Source: Myxococcales bacterium (GTDB taxonomy: Bacteria > Myxococcota > UBA796 > SXON01). From it: a stretch of 64,000 nucleotides of DNA. Shown in pieces: positions 1 through 7,740 of the stretch. The stretch's first letter is position 1; each line of letters begins with the position of its first letter. The notes beneath the pieces are model-generated. The model was given only the letters and a program-made list of their open reading frames with translations, was not told the DNA's origin and did no database searches. The stretch lies in assembly GCA_009692585.1 (NCBI GenBank), contig SHYX01000020.1:1-64000 (forward strand), read 5' to 3'. The translations under genes were made by a program, and so were the position numbers.

Positions 1-9
1 GAAGGAGGC

Positions 10-34
10 GCGGCCCCCGCCAAAGCGGGGCCGC
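10..34. terminator. GC-rich hairpin at the window edge
   Basis: GCGGCCCCC (10-18) can pair with CGGGGCCGC (26-34) around a short loop with one bulged base. No U-tract follows. It could be the terminator of a gene lying to the left of the window, but that gene is not visible, so the role is a guess. Confidence 0.35.
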
Positions 35-196
35 AACCGAACCAACCCGTGGATCGCCGGAGCCACACGAGCGCTTCGCTCATCGAACCTCGTTCATCGG
101 ACGGGCGCGATCCGAGACTCGGCGATTGAGCCTCGGTGGCCGGAAATCGCGTTTCGCCTTTCGAACCGCGGTGGTCGAGACTCGGTTGCCGAATCT

Positions 197-245
197 CGGT
201 CATCGGTCATCGGTCATCGGACCTCGTCGATCGGTCATCGGTCAC
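197..245. repeat. CGGTCAT short tandem repeats upstream of tkt
   Basis: The 7-mer CGGTCAT occurs three times back to back (197-217), then again at 232-238, followed by the variant CGGTCAC (239-245). The flanking 60-200 stretch is full of looser TCG/ATCG/CTCGG echoes, so the whole 5' region of the transketolase gene is low-complexity. No gene is supported between 1 and 331. A regulatory role is possible but nothing in the sequence shows one. Confidence 0.6.
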
Positions 246-331
246 GAGGCCCACGGACTTTGCGACCGCCCTGCGGGCGCCGCGCCCTCCCCCCCGTGGC
301 GTGATAGCCGCGCGCACCCCAGGACCCGCCG

Positions 332-2329
332 ATGTCAGCTGCCGCCCTCCGGTCAGACGCCGCCACGACCACGGCCCACATCATCCGCGGCCTCGCGATG
401 GATCAGGTACAGAAGGCCAACAGCGGGCACCCTGGCATGCCGATGGGCATGGCCGACGTCGCGACGGTGCTCTGGTCCACGTTCGTCAAGTATGACCCCG
501 TCGATCCGGCGTGGCTCGATCGGGATCGGGTGGTGCTCTCCGGTGGACACGGCAGCGCCTTGCTGTACGCGGTCATGCTGTTGACGGGGCAAGGGAAGCC
601 GGGCGACCGGCACCTGCGGCCGATGACCGTGGACGACCTCCAGCAGTTTCGTCAGTGGGGCAGTCGCACCGCGGGCCACCCCGAGTACGGCGAGGCTCCA
701 GGGGTCGAGTGCACGACCGGTCCCCTGGGGCAGGGAATTGCGATGGCGGTGGGCATGGCCCTCGCCGAGTCCCATCTCCGCTCCCGCTTTGGCGCCGAGG
801 TGGTCGACCACCGCACCTACGCCATGTGTGGCGACGGCGACCTCATGGAGGGGGTGGCGATGGAGGCGGCGTCGTTGGCAGGCCACCTCGGCCTGGGCCG
901 ACTGATGGTGCTGTTCGACGACAACGGCATCACCATCGACGGCGGCACGCAACTGTCGTTCAGTGAGGACACCACGGAGAAGTTTCGCGCCATGGGGTGG
1001 CACGTGATCTCCGTCGATGGGCACGACATCCCGGCGGTGCACAACGCCATTGCTGCGGCGCGAGACGTCAGCGACCGCCCCTCGCTCATCCGGTGCCGCA
1101 CGACCATCGGCTTCGGCTCGCCCAACAAAGGCGGCAAGTCCGCCGCGCACGGGGCGCCGCTGGGTGTGGACGAGGTGCGCTTGACCAAGACGGCGCTGGG
1201 CCTCGATCCCGAGCAGACCTTTCAGGTCGATCCGGCCGCGGTCGCTCACTTCCGTGATGGCGACGGGGCGCGGGCCTCGGCTCGTTCCGCTTGGAACGCC
1301 AGGGTGGCCGCATCGCCCCAGCGCGCCGCCATGGCGGCCCAGTACGCGCCCACGCTCGACCTCTCCCGGGTGGTGTGGCCCGGTCACGCCGCCGGGGGCA
1401 AGCTCGCCTCGCGGAAGGCCTCCCAGATGGCGATTCAGGCCCTCGCGGCCGCGGTTCCCGGCCTCATCGGCGGAAGCGCCGACCTGGCCGAGTCGAACCT
1501 CACCCACATCAAGGACGGCCGTGAGATCCAGCGCGGCGAGCATGCCGGCCGGAACATCTGCTTCGGCGTCCGCGAGCACGCGATGGCGGGGGTCAGCAAC
1601 GGCCTCGTCCTGCACGGCGGACTCCGCCCCTACTGCGCCACCTTCCTCATCTTCCACGACTACCACCGCCCGAGCTTCCGGCTCAGCGCGCTGATGGGGC
1701 TCCCGGTTGTCTACGTCTACACCCACGACAGCGTGTGGGTGGGCGAGGACGGCCCGACCCACCAGCCGATCGAGACCTTGGCCTCGATCCGGCTGGTGCC
1801 GAACGCCTGGCTGGTCCGCCCGGCCGATGCGAACGAGGCCAACGAGGCCTGGGCGATGGCGCTAGAGCGCCAGGATGGACCGGTGGCCCTCGCATTCACC
1901 CGTCAGGAACTCCTGACGCTGGACCGGAACGTGTACCCCCCGGCGTCGTCGATCCGGCGTGGCGCCTACGTGCTGGTGGAGGATGCCGCGGCCACGGTGA
2001 CGCTCTTGGCGTCGGGCTCGGAGGTCGGTCTGGCGCTGGAGGCGCGCGCCGCCCTCGCCGCGGAGGGAATCGCCGCGCGCGTCGTGAACATGGCGTGTAC
2101 GGCAATCTTCGATCGGCAGGACCCCGCCTACAAGAAAGCGGTGCTCGGCTCCGTGCCGCGCGTGTCGATCGAGGCCGGCGTCACCGCGGGCTGGGAACGC
2201 TACGTCGGCGACGGCGCCAGCGTCGGCATCGACCGTTTCGGGGCCAGCGCGCCGGGCAAGGTTGTGTCCGAGAAGCTGGGGCTCAACGTGGGCAACGTGG
2301 TGGGGGTTGTGCGGGGGTTGCGGGCGTAG
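332..2329 (+). CDS. tkt: Transketolase
   Basis: This is a cytosolic thiamine-diphosphate enzyme of the pentose phosphate pathway that moves two-carbon ketol units between sugar phosphates. The 665 aa length is typical for the family. The N-terminal substrate-site motif NSGHPGMPMG lies at residues 30-39. The diphosphate-binding GDGD is near 167-170 with the matching DDN near 196-198. A pyrimidine-domain stretch (FGVREHAM) and a C-terminal domain follow. The ATG at 332 puts the conserved N-terminal helix at the usual distance. The gene stands alone, with a low-complexity repeat region upstream and gene debris on the opposite strand downstream. Identification is secure. Confidence 0.97.
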   Translation: MSAAALRSDAATTTAHIIRGLAMDQVQKANSGHPGMPMGMADVATVLWSTFVKYDPVDPAWLDRDRVVLSGGHGSALLYAVMLLTGQGKPGDRHLRPMTVDDLQQFRQWGSRTAGHPEYGEAPGVECTTGPLGQGIAMAVGMALAESHLRSRFGAEVVDHRTYAMCGDGDLMEGVAMEAASLAGHLGLGRLMVLFDDNGITIDGGTQLSFSEDTTEKFRAMGWHVISVDGHDIPAVHNAIAAARDVSDRPSLIRCRTTIGFGSPNKGGKSAAHGAPLGVDEVRLTKTALGLDPEQTFQVDPAAVAHFRDGDGARASARSAWNARVAASPQRAAMAAQYAPTLDLSRVVWPGHAAGGKLASRKASQMAIQALAAAVPGLIGGSADLAESNLTHIKDGREIQRGEHAGRNICFGVREHAMAGVSNGLVLHGGLRPYCATFLIFHDYHRPSFRLSALMGLPVVYVYTHDSVWVGEDGPTHQPIETLASIRLVPNAWLVRPADANEANEAWAMALERQDGPVALAFTRQELLTLDRNVYPPASSIRRGAYVLVEDAAATVTLLASGSEVGLALEARAALAAEGIAARVVNMACTAIFDRQDPAYKKAVLGSVPRVSIEAGVTAGWERYVGDGASVGIDRFGASAPGKVVSEKLGLNVGNVVGVVRGLRA

Positions 2330-2367
2330 ATTCTGGGGCAGAAGGCGCCTCAGCAACCGCGCCGCGG

Positions 2368-2757
2368 CTACCCCCCAAAAAACTGCTCCTGATCAACGTA
2401 CTTGACCCCCAGCCACTCGGCGCACTGCCGATTGGTGTCCATGTCGCCGACGAACTGGCAGGCGCCGCGGTCAAGGCCGTGCTCGACGATCCACTGGAGC
2501 GCCAGTCCGGGCATGGTTTTGCGACACCAGCACCGGATGACGCCGCTTTCATGGGGGCACCATCGCACTGAAAGGGGCAGTCCCAACAGCTCGGCGGTGC
2601 GATCGAAACAGGCGGCCACCGCTGTTGACAGGACGTCGCCGCGCGCGTTGCCGCTCTGGTTGCTGACGCCGAGGAGCAGCCAGCCCTAATCAACATACCG
2701 GCGCAGGGTCTCGACGCGGCCGGGCAGCAGCACCACTTCGTCGGGTTCTTTGGAGCA
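2368..2757 (-). pseudogene. HAD-IIIA phosphatase remnant (GmhB/HisB-N-like)
   Basis: Reading leftward from about 2757, one frame gives DEVVLLPGRVETLRRYVD, then an in-frame TAG (2686-2688), then GWLLLGVSNQSGNARG. It continues without another stop to QEQFFGG at 2368. The SNQSG motif II, the CPH...CWCRKTMPG zinc-loop/motif III block and the GDMDTN motif IV are hallmarks of HAD-IIIA phosphatases such as heptose-bisphosphate phosphatase. The N-terminal catalytic DxD block is missing, and the upstream sequence is in other frames. It therefore looks like a dead C-terminal fragment with an amber codon. A single sequencing error could explain the TAG but not the missing N-terminus. Confidence 0.7.
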
Positions 2758-3343
2758 GCGCGCGCCACCGCCTCGGCGTCGTCGGGGCGTCTCGCGGTCG
2801 ACAAGCGCATCGCCCCGAGCACGATGGGGAAGACGTCGCGACCGAGGAAGCGCCGCCGCTGGACCGGACCACGCGCGGCCGCCTTCCGCGCTGAAACACC
2901 GCCCACGCCGAGGTCCCAGAGGGTTGCGTCCTCCAGTTCGTGCTCGCGCCGCCTGATGGCGGCGCCAAACAAGGCCAGCGTCCAGGTGCGGTCCAGGCGC
3001 TGCGCCTCCACCGGGTCGAGCACGACCACCTCGCGTCGGGCGCCGGGCAGCGCGGCTGCGTACCGCCAACACCAGCACCCCGGCCAGGACGGCGTCGACG
3101 AGGGCGCGCAGCTCGCGGTCGGGTGGCGCGGTCTGGAGGCGAGGGGAGGGGGAAAGGAAGCGGCTGACCTCGCGGTCGCCCAGCTCCAGGCCCACCGACA
3201 GCTCAGCAGCGGTCAGGGGGGCCGGGCCGCAGCGAGCAGGCGCGGTAAACATCCGGCGTACGTGGACTTTTTTGCGCGGGTCGCGGCCAGGGCGTCGGCG
3301 ACGATCCGGGCGCGGGCGAGAGGGGAGACGGCCAGGTGCGCAC
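2757..3343 (-). pseudogene. Frameshifted gene debris with an aldo/keto-reductase N-terminal fragment
   Basis: Protein-like stretches change frame several times on the minus strand. DVFPIVLGAMRLSTARRPDD (about 2757-2858) resembles the N-terminal strand of aldo/keto reductases (LGLGCMRLST). VVLDPVEAQRLDRTWTLALF (up to about 3030) and a further piece around 3220-3340 (ARARIVADALAATRAKK) look like coding sequence, but I do not recognise them. No frame stays open across the region with sensible composition. It lies directly ahead of the HAD remnant, so this is a composite of decayed genes rather than one gene. Confidence 0.5.
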
Positions 3344-3350
3344 GTAGCTG

Positions 3351-5207
3351 CTACTCCCCGAAATGCACGCCCACTCCGCCGCCGAGCAGCGCGCGCGTCG
3401 TCGCATCTTCCACCTCGAAGCGCGCTTCCGCCTCGATGAAGTACCGCGGGGTCACGTAGTGCCGCAGGCCGAGTCCGGCGCCGACGACCCCGACCAGGCG
3501 CGAACTGGAGTCTCCGTCCTCGGGCGGCCCGGACCTGGGCGCCGACTCGAACCCGACGTCACCCTCCTGGATGACCCGCCCGCCCCCGGCGACAAAGGCG
3601 TAGGGTCGCCACAGGCGCCCATCGACCGCGAAGCTCACCCGGCTCCCGAAGTTCCAGCGGCTCTCGGTCTCGTCGTTGCGGGTCCAGCCCAGACGATCGA
3701 TCCCGATGGCCAGATTGGGCGTGATGAGCCAGTCGGCGGAAATCCCGGCGACGTAGGGAGCGTCGAGTCCCTCGACGGGGTCCCAACCGGCGTAGGTCGA
3801 GACGGTGCCGCCGGTGGCGGGGTGCCGGTTCTCGCGACCGGGGCGGGGGTTGGCGTAGTAGGCGGCGTCGGCGATGGCAGTACCGTAGAGCATCGCCGCG
3901 CCGAGCGCCAACGGGTCAGGGCCGGTGATCGAGCCGCTGAAGAAGCCGCGGTCGGGCACAAAAACGCTCCCCGCGAACAGGGCCAGCGTGCCTGCCATCA
4001 GGAAGGCGCCTTTGACCCCCTGCTGGTTGTAGAACTGCCCGGCGCCCGGCGTCAGCGCGCTCATGCCGCCCGCCAACAGCGGGCTGTGGCGCAGGTCCGA
4101 CGCGTGAACGGCCTCCGTCCACCAGCCCTGGTGGGCGTCGGTGAACTCGCGGGCGGTCGAGAAGAGGTCCAGACGCTTGGCGGCTTGCTCGAGGCTCGCC
4201 GGCGCGGGGCCCTTGTCCGGGGTCGGGTGGCCGACCCCCACCGGCGCGAACTCGGTGATGGTGACGCGGGCCCCCTCGGTCAGCATCACCTCGGTGCTCA
4301 GGAGCGTCTGGCCTTCCATCCGGCGGACCGCGTACGACCCGGGCGGGAGCGCCAGCGTCACCGGGGTTCCGGCCACCTTCGACACCTCGGCGACGGGGGT
4401 GCGATCGGGCAGGCGGACCACGGTGACCACGCCGGCCAGCTCCGCCGGGAGCGTGGCGGTGGCGCGGCCGTTGGCGACCTTGGTGAGCGCAAGCTCGCCC
4501 TCGCCCTTGATGCGGAAGTCGCGGTTGGGATGCTGCACGCCGGCGCTGGTCTCACCGGTGTGGCTGACCACCCGATCGAAGGCATACTTGTAGGCTTCCT
4601 CGAGCGAGACCGTGCCGTCGTTGAGGTCCGCGGCGCCGCGCATCCCCGAGATCAGGTAATGCGTGAAGAAGCTACCGCGAAGCTGGTCGGATTCTTGGGC
4701 TTCTTCGTCAGAACTCGCCGCGGTGATCCACGCCTCCCCCTCGGCGGCGAGACGGTCGTCGACCAGAAAGGGCTGGCTCAGCGCCGCGCCCTTGAGGCGG
4801 GTGATCGTGCCCGACCTGCACGCGTCCAGCACCCCCACCTTGACCTCGGCGGGCATCTTGCGGATGTCGTTGCGGACCGCCTCCCAGGCGAGCGTGTCGT
4901 TGCCGATCCGCAGGCCCCGGGCGTCGGCGTGGCCGGAGTAGTAGAACAAGAACACGTCATCGTCGAAGCCGGAGGCGACATCGCTGTGGGCAGCGATGGC
5001 CGCCTGCACCTGCAGCGCCGTCGGCCCGTACAACACGGTGATGTAGACGGGTTCGAAGTTGCCGAGCTCCACCAATACTTCAGAGAAACGACGCGCGTCT
5101 TCCTCGGCGTACCGGAGCGGCTCGAGTCCGGAGCCCCCGACGTTCGCGCCCACGATCAGCGCGTGGCGGAGCACGGCGGCGTGGGCGAGGCCGGCCAGCA
5201 GCATCAT
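3351..5207 (-). CDS. Secreted caspase-fold (C14-like) protease with C-terminal barrel-like domain
   Basis: This 618 aa protein begins with a short signal peptide (MMLLAGLAHA). The peptidase C14-like domain follows: ALIVGAN at about 16-22, FYYSGHAD with catalytic His93, and LDACRSG with catalytic Cys130. The middle looks like beta-sandwich repeats, then comes a hydrophobic segment. The last 150 residues alternate in the manner of an outer-membrane barrel and end in VGVHFGE. The ATG (5205-5207) overlaps the stop of the upstream anti-sigma-like gene (TGATG), so the two are translationally coupled. Family knowledge says the His/Cys dyad cleaves after basic or acidic residues, but the substrate is unknown. 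Operon context suggests control by the co-encoded ECF sigma factor. Confidence 0.85.
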   Translation of the reverse strand: MMLLAGLAHAAVLRHALIVGANVGGSGLEPLRYAEEDARRFSEVLVELGNFEPVYITVLYGPTALQVQAAIAAHSDVASGFDDDVFLFYYSGHADARGLRIGNDTLAWEAVRNDIRKMPAEVKVGVLDACRSGTITRLKGAALSQPFLVDDRLAAEGEAWITAASSDEEAQESDQLRGSFFTHYLISGMRGAADLNDGTVSLEEAYKYAFDRVVSHTGETSAGVQHPNRDFRIKGEGELALTKVANGRATATLPAELAGVVTVVRLPDRTPVAEVSKVAGTPVTLALPPGSYAVRRMEGQTLLSTEVMLTEGARVTITEFAPVGVGHPTPDKGPAPASLEQAAKRLDLFSTAREFTDAHQGWWTEAVHASDLRHSPLLAGGMSALTPGAGQFYNQQGVKGAFLMAGTLALFAGSVFVPDRGFFSGSITGPDPLALGAAMLYGTAIADAAYYANPRPGRENRHPATGGTVSTYAGWDPVEGLDAPYVAGISADWLITPNLAIGIDRLGWTRNDETESRWNFGSRVSFAVDGRLWRPYAFVAGGGRVIQEGDVGFESAPRSGPPEDGDSSSRLVGVVGAGLGLRHYVTPRYFIEAEARFEVEDATTRALLGGGVGVHFGE

Positions 5208-6070
5208 CACTCCTTCCGTACCACCACTGACGCCACCAGCGCGCCCTCCATTCGAACCGGGTTCTGCCTCACCGCCCGCATCACCTCGTCCGGGTCCGGG
5301 CGTTGGTTGGTGCACAGCGCAAAGAAGGCCTGCTCTCCCCCGCTACCGTCGAGTGTCAACGCGAAGGGGGCGGCGCTGAGCCCGACCTCGCTGGCCGCGA
5401 CGGTCCCGTACACCTCGATCACGCCGTCGTGGTCCCGCCCGGCGAAGGTCACGAACCGGCGGCCGCGGGGGTCGTAGCGGAGTTGCACGCGGCTGCCGGC
5501 GCCGAGGCGTTCGCCCAGGTACAGCGGTCGGGCGCTCTCGCCGGTCTGCACCCAGGCTTCCAGCCGCGGGGTCACGCCTTTGCTGCGGAGGCCGTCGTCA
5601 GCCTCCGTCGCCGTCTCGATCGGCGCCGCGACCGGGGCCTCCGGCGCGACGCGCACGATCGAAGGCGTCGGCGCCACCGGGGTCGTCGAGGCGGCGGGGC
5701 CCGGCGGGGCGGAGACGGGCAACGCGGGGGCCGGCGCGCCATCGACGGCCGCGGCAGGCACCGTCGTCGGCTCGGGGAACACCAGCGGCGGCGGCGCCGC
5801 GGTCGTCAGCACCAACGTTCCGGCCAGCGCGGCGGGGACGAGCGCTGCCGCTGGGAGCCAGGCGCGGAGCCGCTCCCAGAGGGTTGGTCGGGGTATCAGC
5901 GCTTCCGGCATCGGGGCGATGTTGAACGCGCGCCGGGTGTCGAGTTGGGTCTGCGCGCGAGCGGCGCACAGCGCGCACTCGGCCAGGTGGGCGGCAAGCC
6001 GCTCCGCTTCGGGTGCCGGGAGTTCTCCCAACCGGAGACGGTGCAGCAGCAAGGTGTTGATGTGGGTCAT
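5207..6070 (-). CDS. Zinc-finger anti-sigma-like membrane protein
   Basis: This is a 287 aa protein. The N-terminus carries a zf-HC2-type finger (His28, Cys32, Cys35 in HLAECALC), as in ZAS anti-sigma factors. A transmembrane helix follows at about 72-92, then a long Ala/Pro-rich linker. The C-terminal periplasmic domain (about 185-287) resembles the DUF4384-type domains often found beside caspase proteins. The ATG at 6068-6070 overlaps the sigma-factor stop (ATGA), which places it in the same transcript. The likely role is to hold the ECF sigma factor at the inner membrane and release it on an envelope signal. That role is inferred from domain order and context. Confidence 0.82.
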   Translation of the reverse strand: MTHINTLLLHRLRLGELPAPEAERLAAHLAECALCAARAQTQLDTRRAFNIAPMPEALIPRPTLWERLRAWLPAAALVPAALAGTLVLTTAAPPPLVFPEPTTVPAAAVDGAPAPALPVSAPPGPAASTTPVAPTPSIVRVAPEAPVAAPIETATEADDGLRSKGVTPRLEAWVQTGESARPLYLGERLGAGSRVQLRYDPRGRRFVTFAGRDHDGVIEVYGTVAASEVGLSAAPFALTLDGSGGEQAFFALCTNQRPDPDEVMRAVRQNPVRMEGALVASVVVRKE

Positions 6071-6546
6071 TCGGGCCTCCGTACCGTGCCTTTGAAGGCA
6101 GAGATTCGCTTTCGCACCGCCGCGCCGCTGAGGCCGACCATCTCGCCCACCTCGTCGTGGGTCATTCCGTCGACGTAGTGGTAGGTCAGGCACTCGCGGG
6201 TCCGCGCGTCGCAGTCTTCCAGGAGCGCATCCAGGAATTCTCGAAGCGCCAGCGTGTCCAGCACCGAGTCGGTGGACGCGAGCGTCGGCAGCTCCTCCAC
6301 CGCGTCTTCGGGGCGACGTTTGCGCGACCGGATCCGGTTGAGGCAGGTGGTCGTCGTCACCCGGTACAGGAAGGTCGAGGGCGAGCTCTCACCCCGAAAA
6401 CTCTGCGAGAACCGGTGCATCTTGAGGAAGACCTCCTGCATGGCGTCCTGCGCGTCGGCCTCGTTGCGCAGGATGGTGCGGCACCGCCCGAGGACCAGGT
6501 CTCCGTAGCGGCGGTACAACGAGGGGATGTCGAGGCTGTCGGCCAC
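6067..6546 (-). CDS. ECF-family RNA polymerase sigma factor
   Basis: Region 2 is visible as YGDLVLGRCRTILRNEADAQ followed by MQEVFLKMHR. Region 4 is RECLTYHYVDGMTHDEVGEM, ending in a helix-turn-helix (GLSGAAVRKRIS). The frame stays open far upstream, but the first roughly 65 codons there are Pro/Thr/Ala-rich with no homology. I therefore place the start at GTG 6544-6546, preceded by a GGAG, which gives a normal 159 aa protein. It is translationally coupled to the zinc-finger protein downstream. It probably transcribes its own operon, including the caspase gene. The family is secure and the exact start is not. Confidence 0.88.
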   Translation of the reverse strand: MADSLDIPSLYRRYGDLVLGRCRTILRNEADAQDAMQEVFLKMHRFSQSFRGESSPSTFLYRVTTTTCLNRIRSRKRRPEDAVEELPTLASTDSVLDTLALREFLDALLEDCDARTRECLTYHYVDGMTHDEVGEMVGLSGAAVRKRISAFKGTVRRPE

Positions 6547-6640
6547 GCGGGTGGGAGGCTCCGCCGCGGAACGTAGCCGCGACGGGGGCGGTGTGTTCGT
6601 CCCCGACGATCCCACGACGATGGCCAACGCGCTGGGCACG

Positions 6641-7132
6641 CTAGTCGCAGTCGTCGCCGGTGTCCCCGCTGCCGCCGCTGCCGTCGTCGGTACCGGCGGC
6701 GTGCACGGTGAAGGCGGCCTCGAGGAACTCCACCTCGTCGCCCACATGGAGGAGCACGTCCGCGGCGCCCTCGTCGGCGTCGGCGTCGACGCCCAGCGTC
6801 AAGAGGATCTCCCCTTCCCGCGCCGCGCCGGCCAGCAGCGTGACGTCGCCGAAGACCTCGACCTCAGTCACCGTGGCAAGGTCGAAGTTCTCTGCGGTCA
6901 GTGACACGATCACGGTCTCGCCGGCTTCGGCCTGGTCGGGGTCCAGCGTGAAGGTGGCGGCCGCGTCGGCGCTGTCCTGCCCCAGGCCGGCGGTGTCCTC
7001 GGTGAGGCCGTCGCCATCGTCGTCCAATCGACATTCCCCCTTCGGCCCGCCGTCGCAGGTGCCGTCGTAGAGGATGCAGCCGCTGGACAGCGCGGGGAGG
7101 AGGACGAGGGCAAGGATTCGGGTCATGGTCAT
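6641..7132 (-). CDS. Small acidic lipoprotein
   Basis: This is a 163 aa protein with a lipoprotein signal peptide (ILALVLLPALSSGC, acylated Cys19). An acidic Asp/Thr/Gly-rich tether follows. A single beta-rich domain (ATFTLDPDQAEAGETVIVSL) then looks like an Ig/IPT fold, and the tail is rich in Gly and Asp. ATG codons at 7132 and 7126 are both possible starts. It lies 94 bases upstream of the ECF sigma gene on the same strand, so it may belong to the same module as an exported sensor or cargo. The function is unknown. Confidence 0.72.
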   Translation of the reverse strand: MTMTRILALVLLPALSSGCILYDGTCDGGPKGECRLDDDGDGLTEDTAGLGQDSADAAATFTLDPDQAEAGETVIVSLTAENFDLATVTEVEVFGDVTLLAGAAREGEILLTLGVDADADEGAADVLLHVGDEVEFLEAAFTVHAAGTDDGSGGSGDTGDDCD

Positions 7133-7277
7133 GGCGTCTCCGCTGGGGTTCGCGGGTCAGACACCGGGGGCACGGAAAGCCGCTACCGGCAGTTGGAGTT
7201 GGCGGGGCCCGGCGATGGCGGTCGCCCCTTCGGGTCGCCGGGCTCTCGTTCCGGGCCAGCGGCCCTGCACTCGCTCC
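7133..7277. other. Intergenic region without a gene
   Basis: No coding frame has convincing composition here. The stretch holds short GC palindromes (for example around GGCGGTCGCCCC near 7220) and must contain the promoter of the minus-strand lipoprotein gene. No -35/-10 pair stands out. Confidence 0.4.
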
Positions 7278-7682
7278 CTACCGCGCGGCCCTCGGGGTGG
7301 TGGCGAACTGCCAAGCGTCGGTGTGGGGCTCCAGCCTCTTGGCGAGAGGCAAGCGACTCAAGACGCTCCACGTCTCTGCGTAGGCGTGTGTCGCCCAGAC
7401 GACGCTGGTGTCTCCGCGGTCGGCCGCATCGAGCCACAACGATGCTCGCGCGAACTCCGGGTGGTCGGGTACCGGTGCGGTGAGCGCCGAACGGACGACC
7501 AGCCTACGGCCCCGAACCGCGAGGGCCGCGGTCGCCGTGGGTCGCAGGTGGATGGTGCCACCACTCACGTCTACCGCGAGTTGGGCGCCGCCGCACAGCG
7601 CCCGCTCACGACGAATGGCGACGGGGATGACGAGGCGACCAGCCGCCTCCAATGGTGACGGTGAGGGGTCGATCCATGTCAT
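7278..7682 (-). pseudogene. Collapsed VapB-VapC toxin-antitoxin remnant
   Basis: This is a 134 aa open frame with two recognisable parts. Residues 10-60 (EAAGRLVIPVAIRRE onward) match AbrB/VapB swapped-hairpin antitoxins. Residues 70-120 (HPEFARASLWLDAADRGD, then HAYAETWSVLSRLPL) match the middle of VapC PIN-domain toxins. The PIN N-terminus with its first catalytic Asp is absent, and the C-terminus is cut short. The antitoxin thus runs straight into a headless toxin, as expected from one internal deletion across the gene boundary. It is probably inactive as a nuclease but could still bind its operator. Confidence 0.65.
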
Positions 7683-7698
7683 GATGGTAGCAACGAAT

Positions 7699-7714
7699 GG
7701 TAGAGCGGTCTACC
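7699..7714. promoter_or_regulatory. Palindrome upstream of the VapBC remnant
   Basis: GGTAGA (7699-7704) and TCTACC (7709-7714) form a perfect inverted repeat with a 4-base centre, 17 bases upstream of the VapB start. A direct repeat ATGGTAG (about 7684 and 7697) overlaps it. Position and symmetry fit an autoregulatory operator of an AbrB-type antitoxin, which is an inference. Confidence 0.4.
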
Positions 7715-7740
7715 AGAGCAGGCTGGCAGCGGGGGTCCTA

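Noticed and set aside
353..1762. 469-codon minus-strand frame inside transketolase
   Set aside because: It is the antisense shadow of a canonical enzyme.
2686..2688. Selenocysteine read-through in the HAD fragment
   Set aside because: The codon is TAG, not TGA, and the upstream catalytic block is missing anyway.
3363..5477. 704-codon plus-strand frame opposite the caspase gene
   Set aside because: It is the antisense shadow of a gene with clear caspase motifs and translational coupling.
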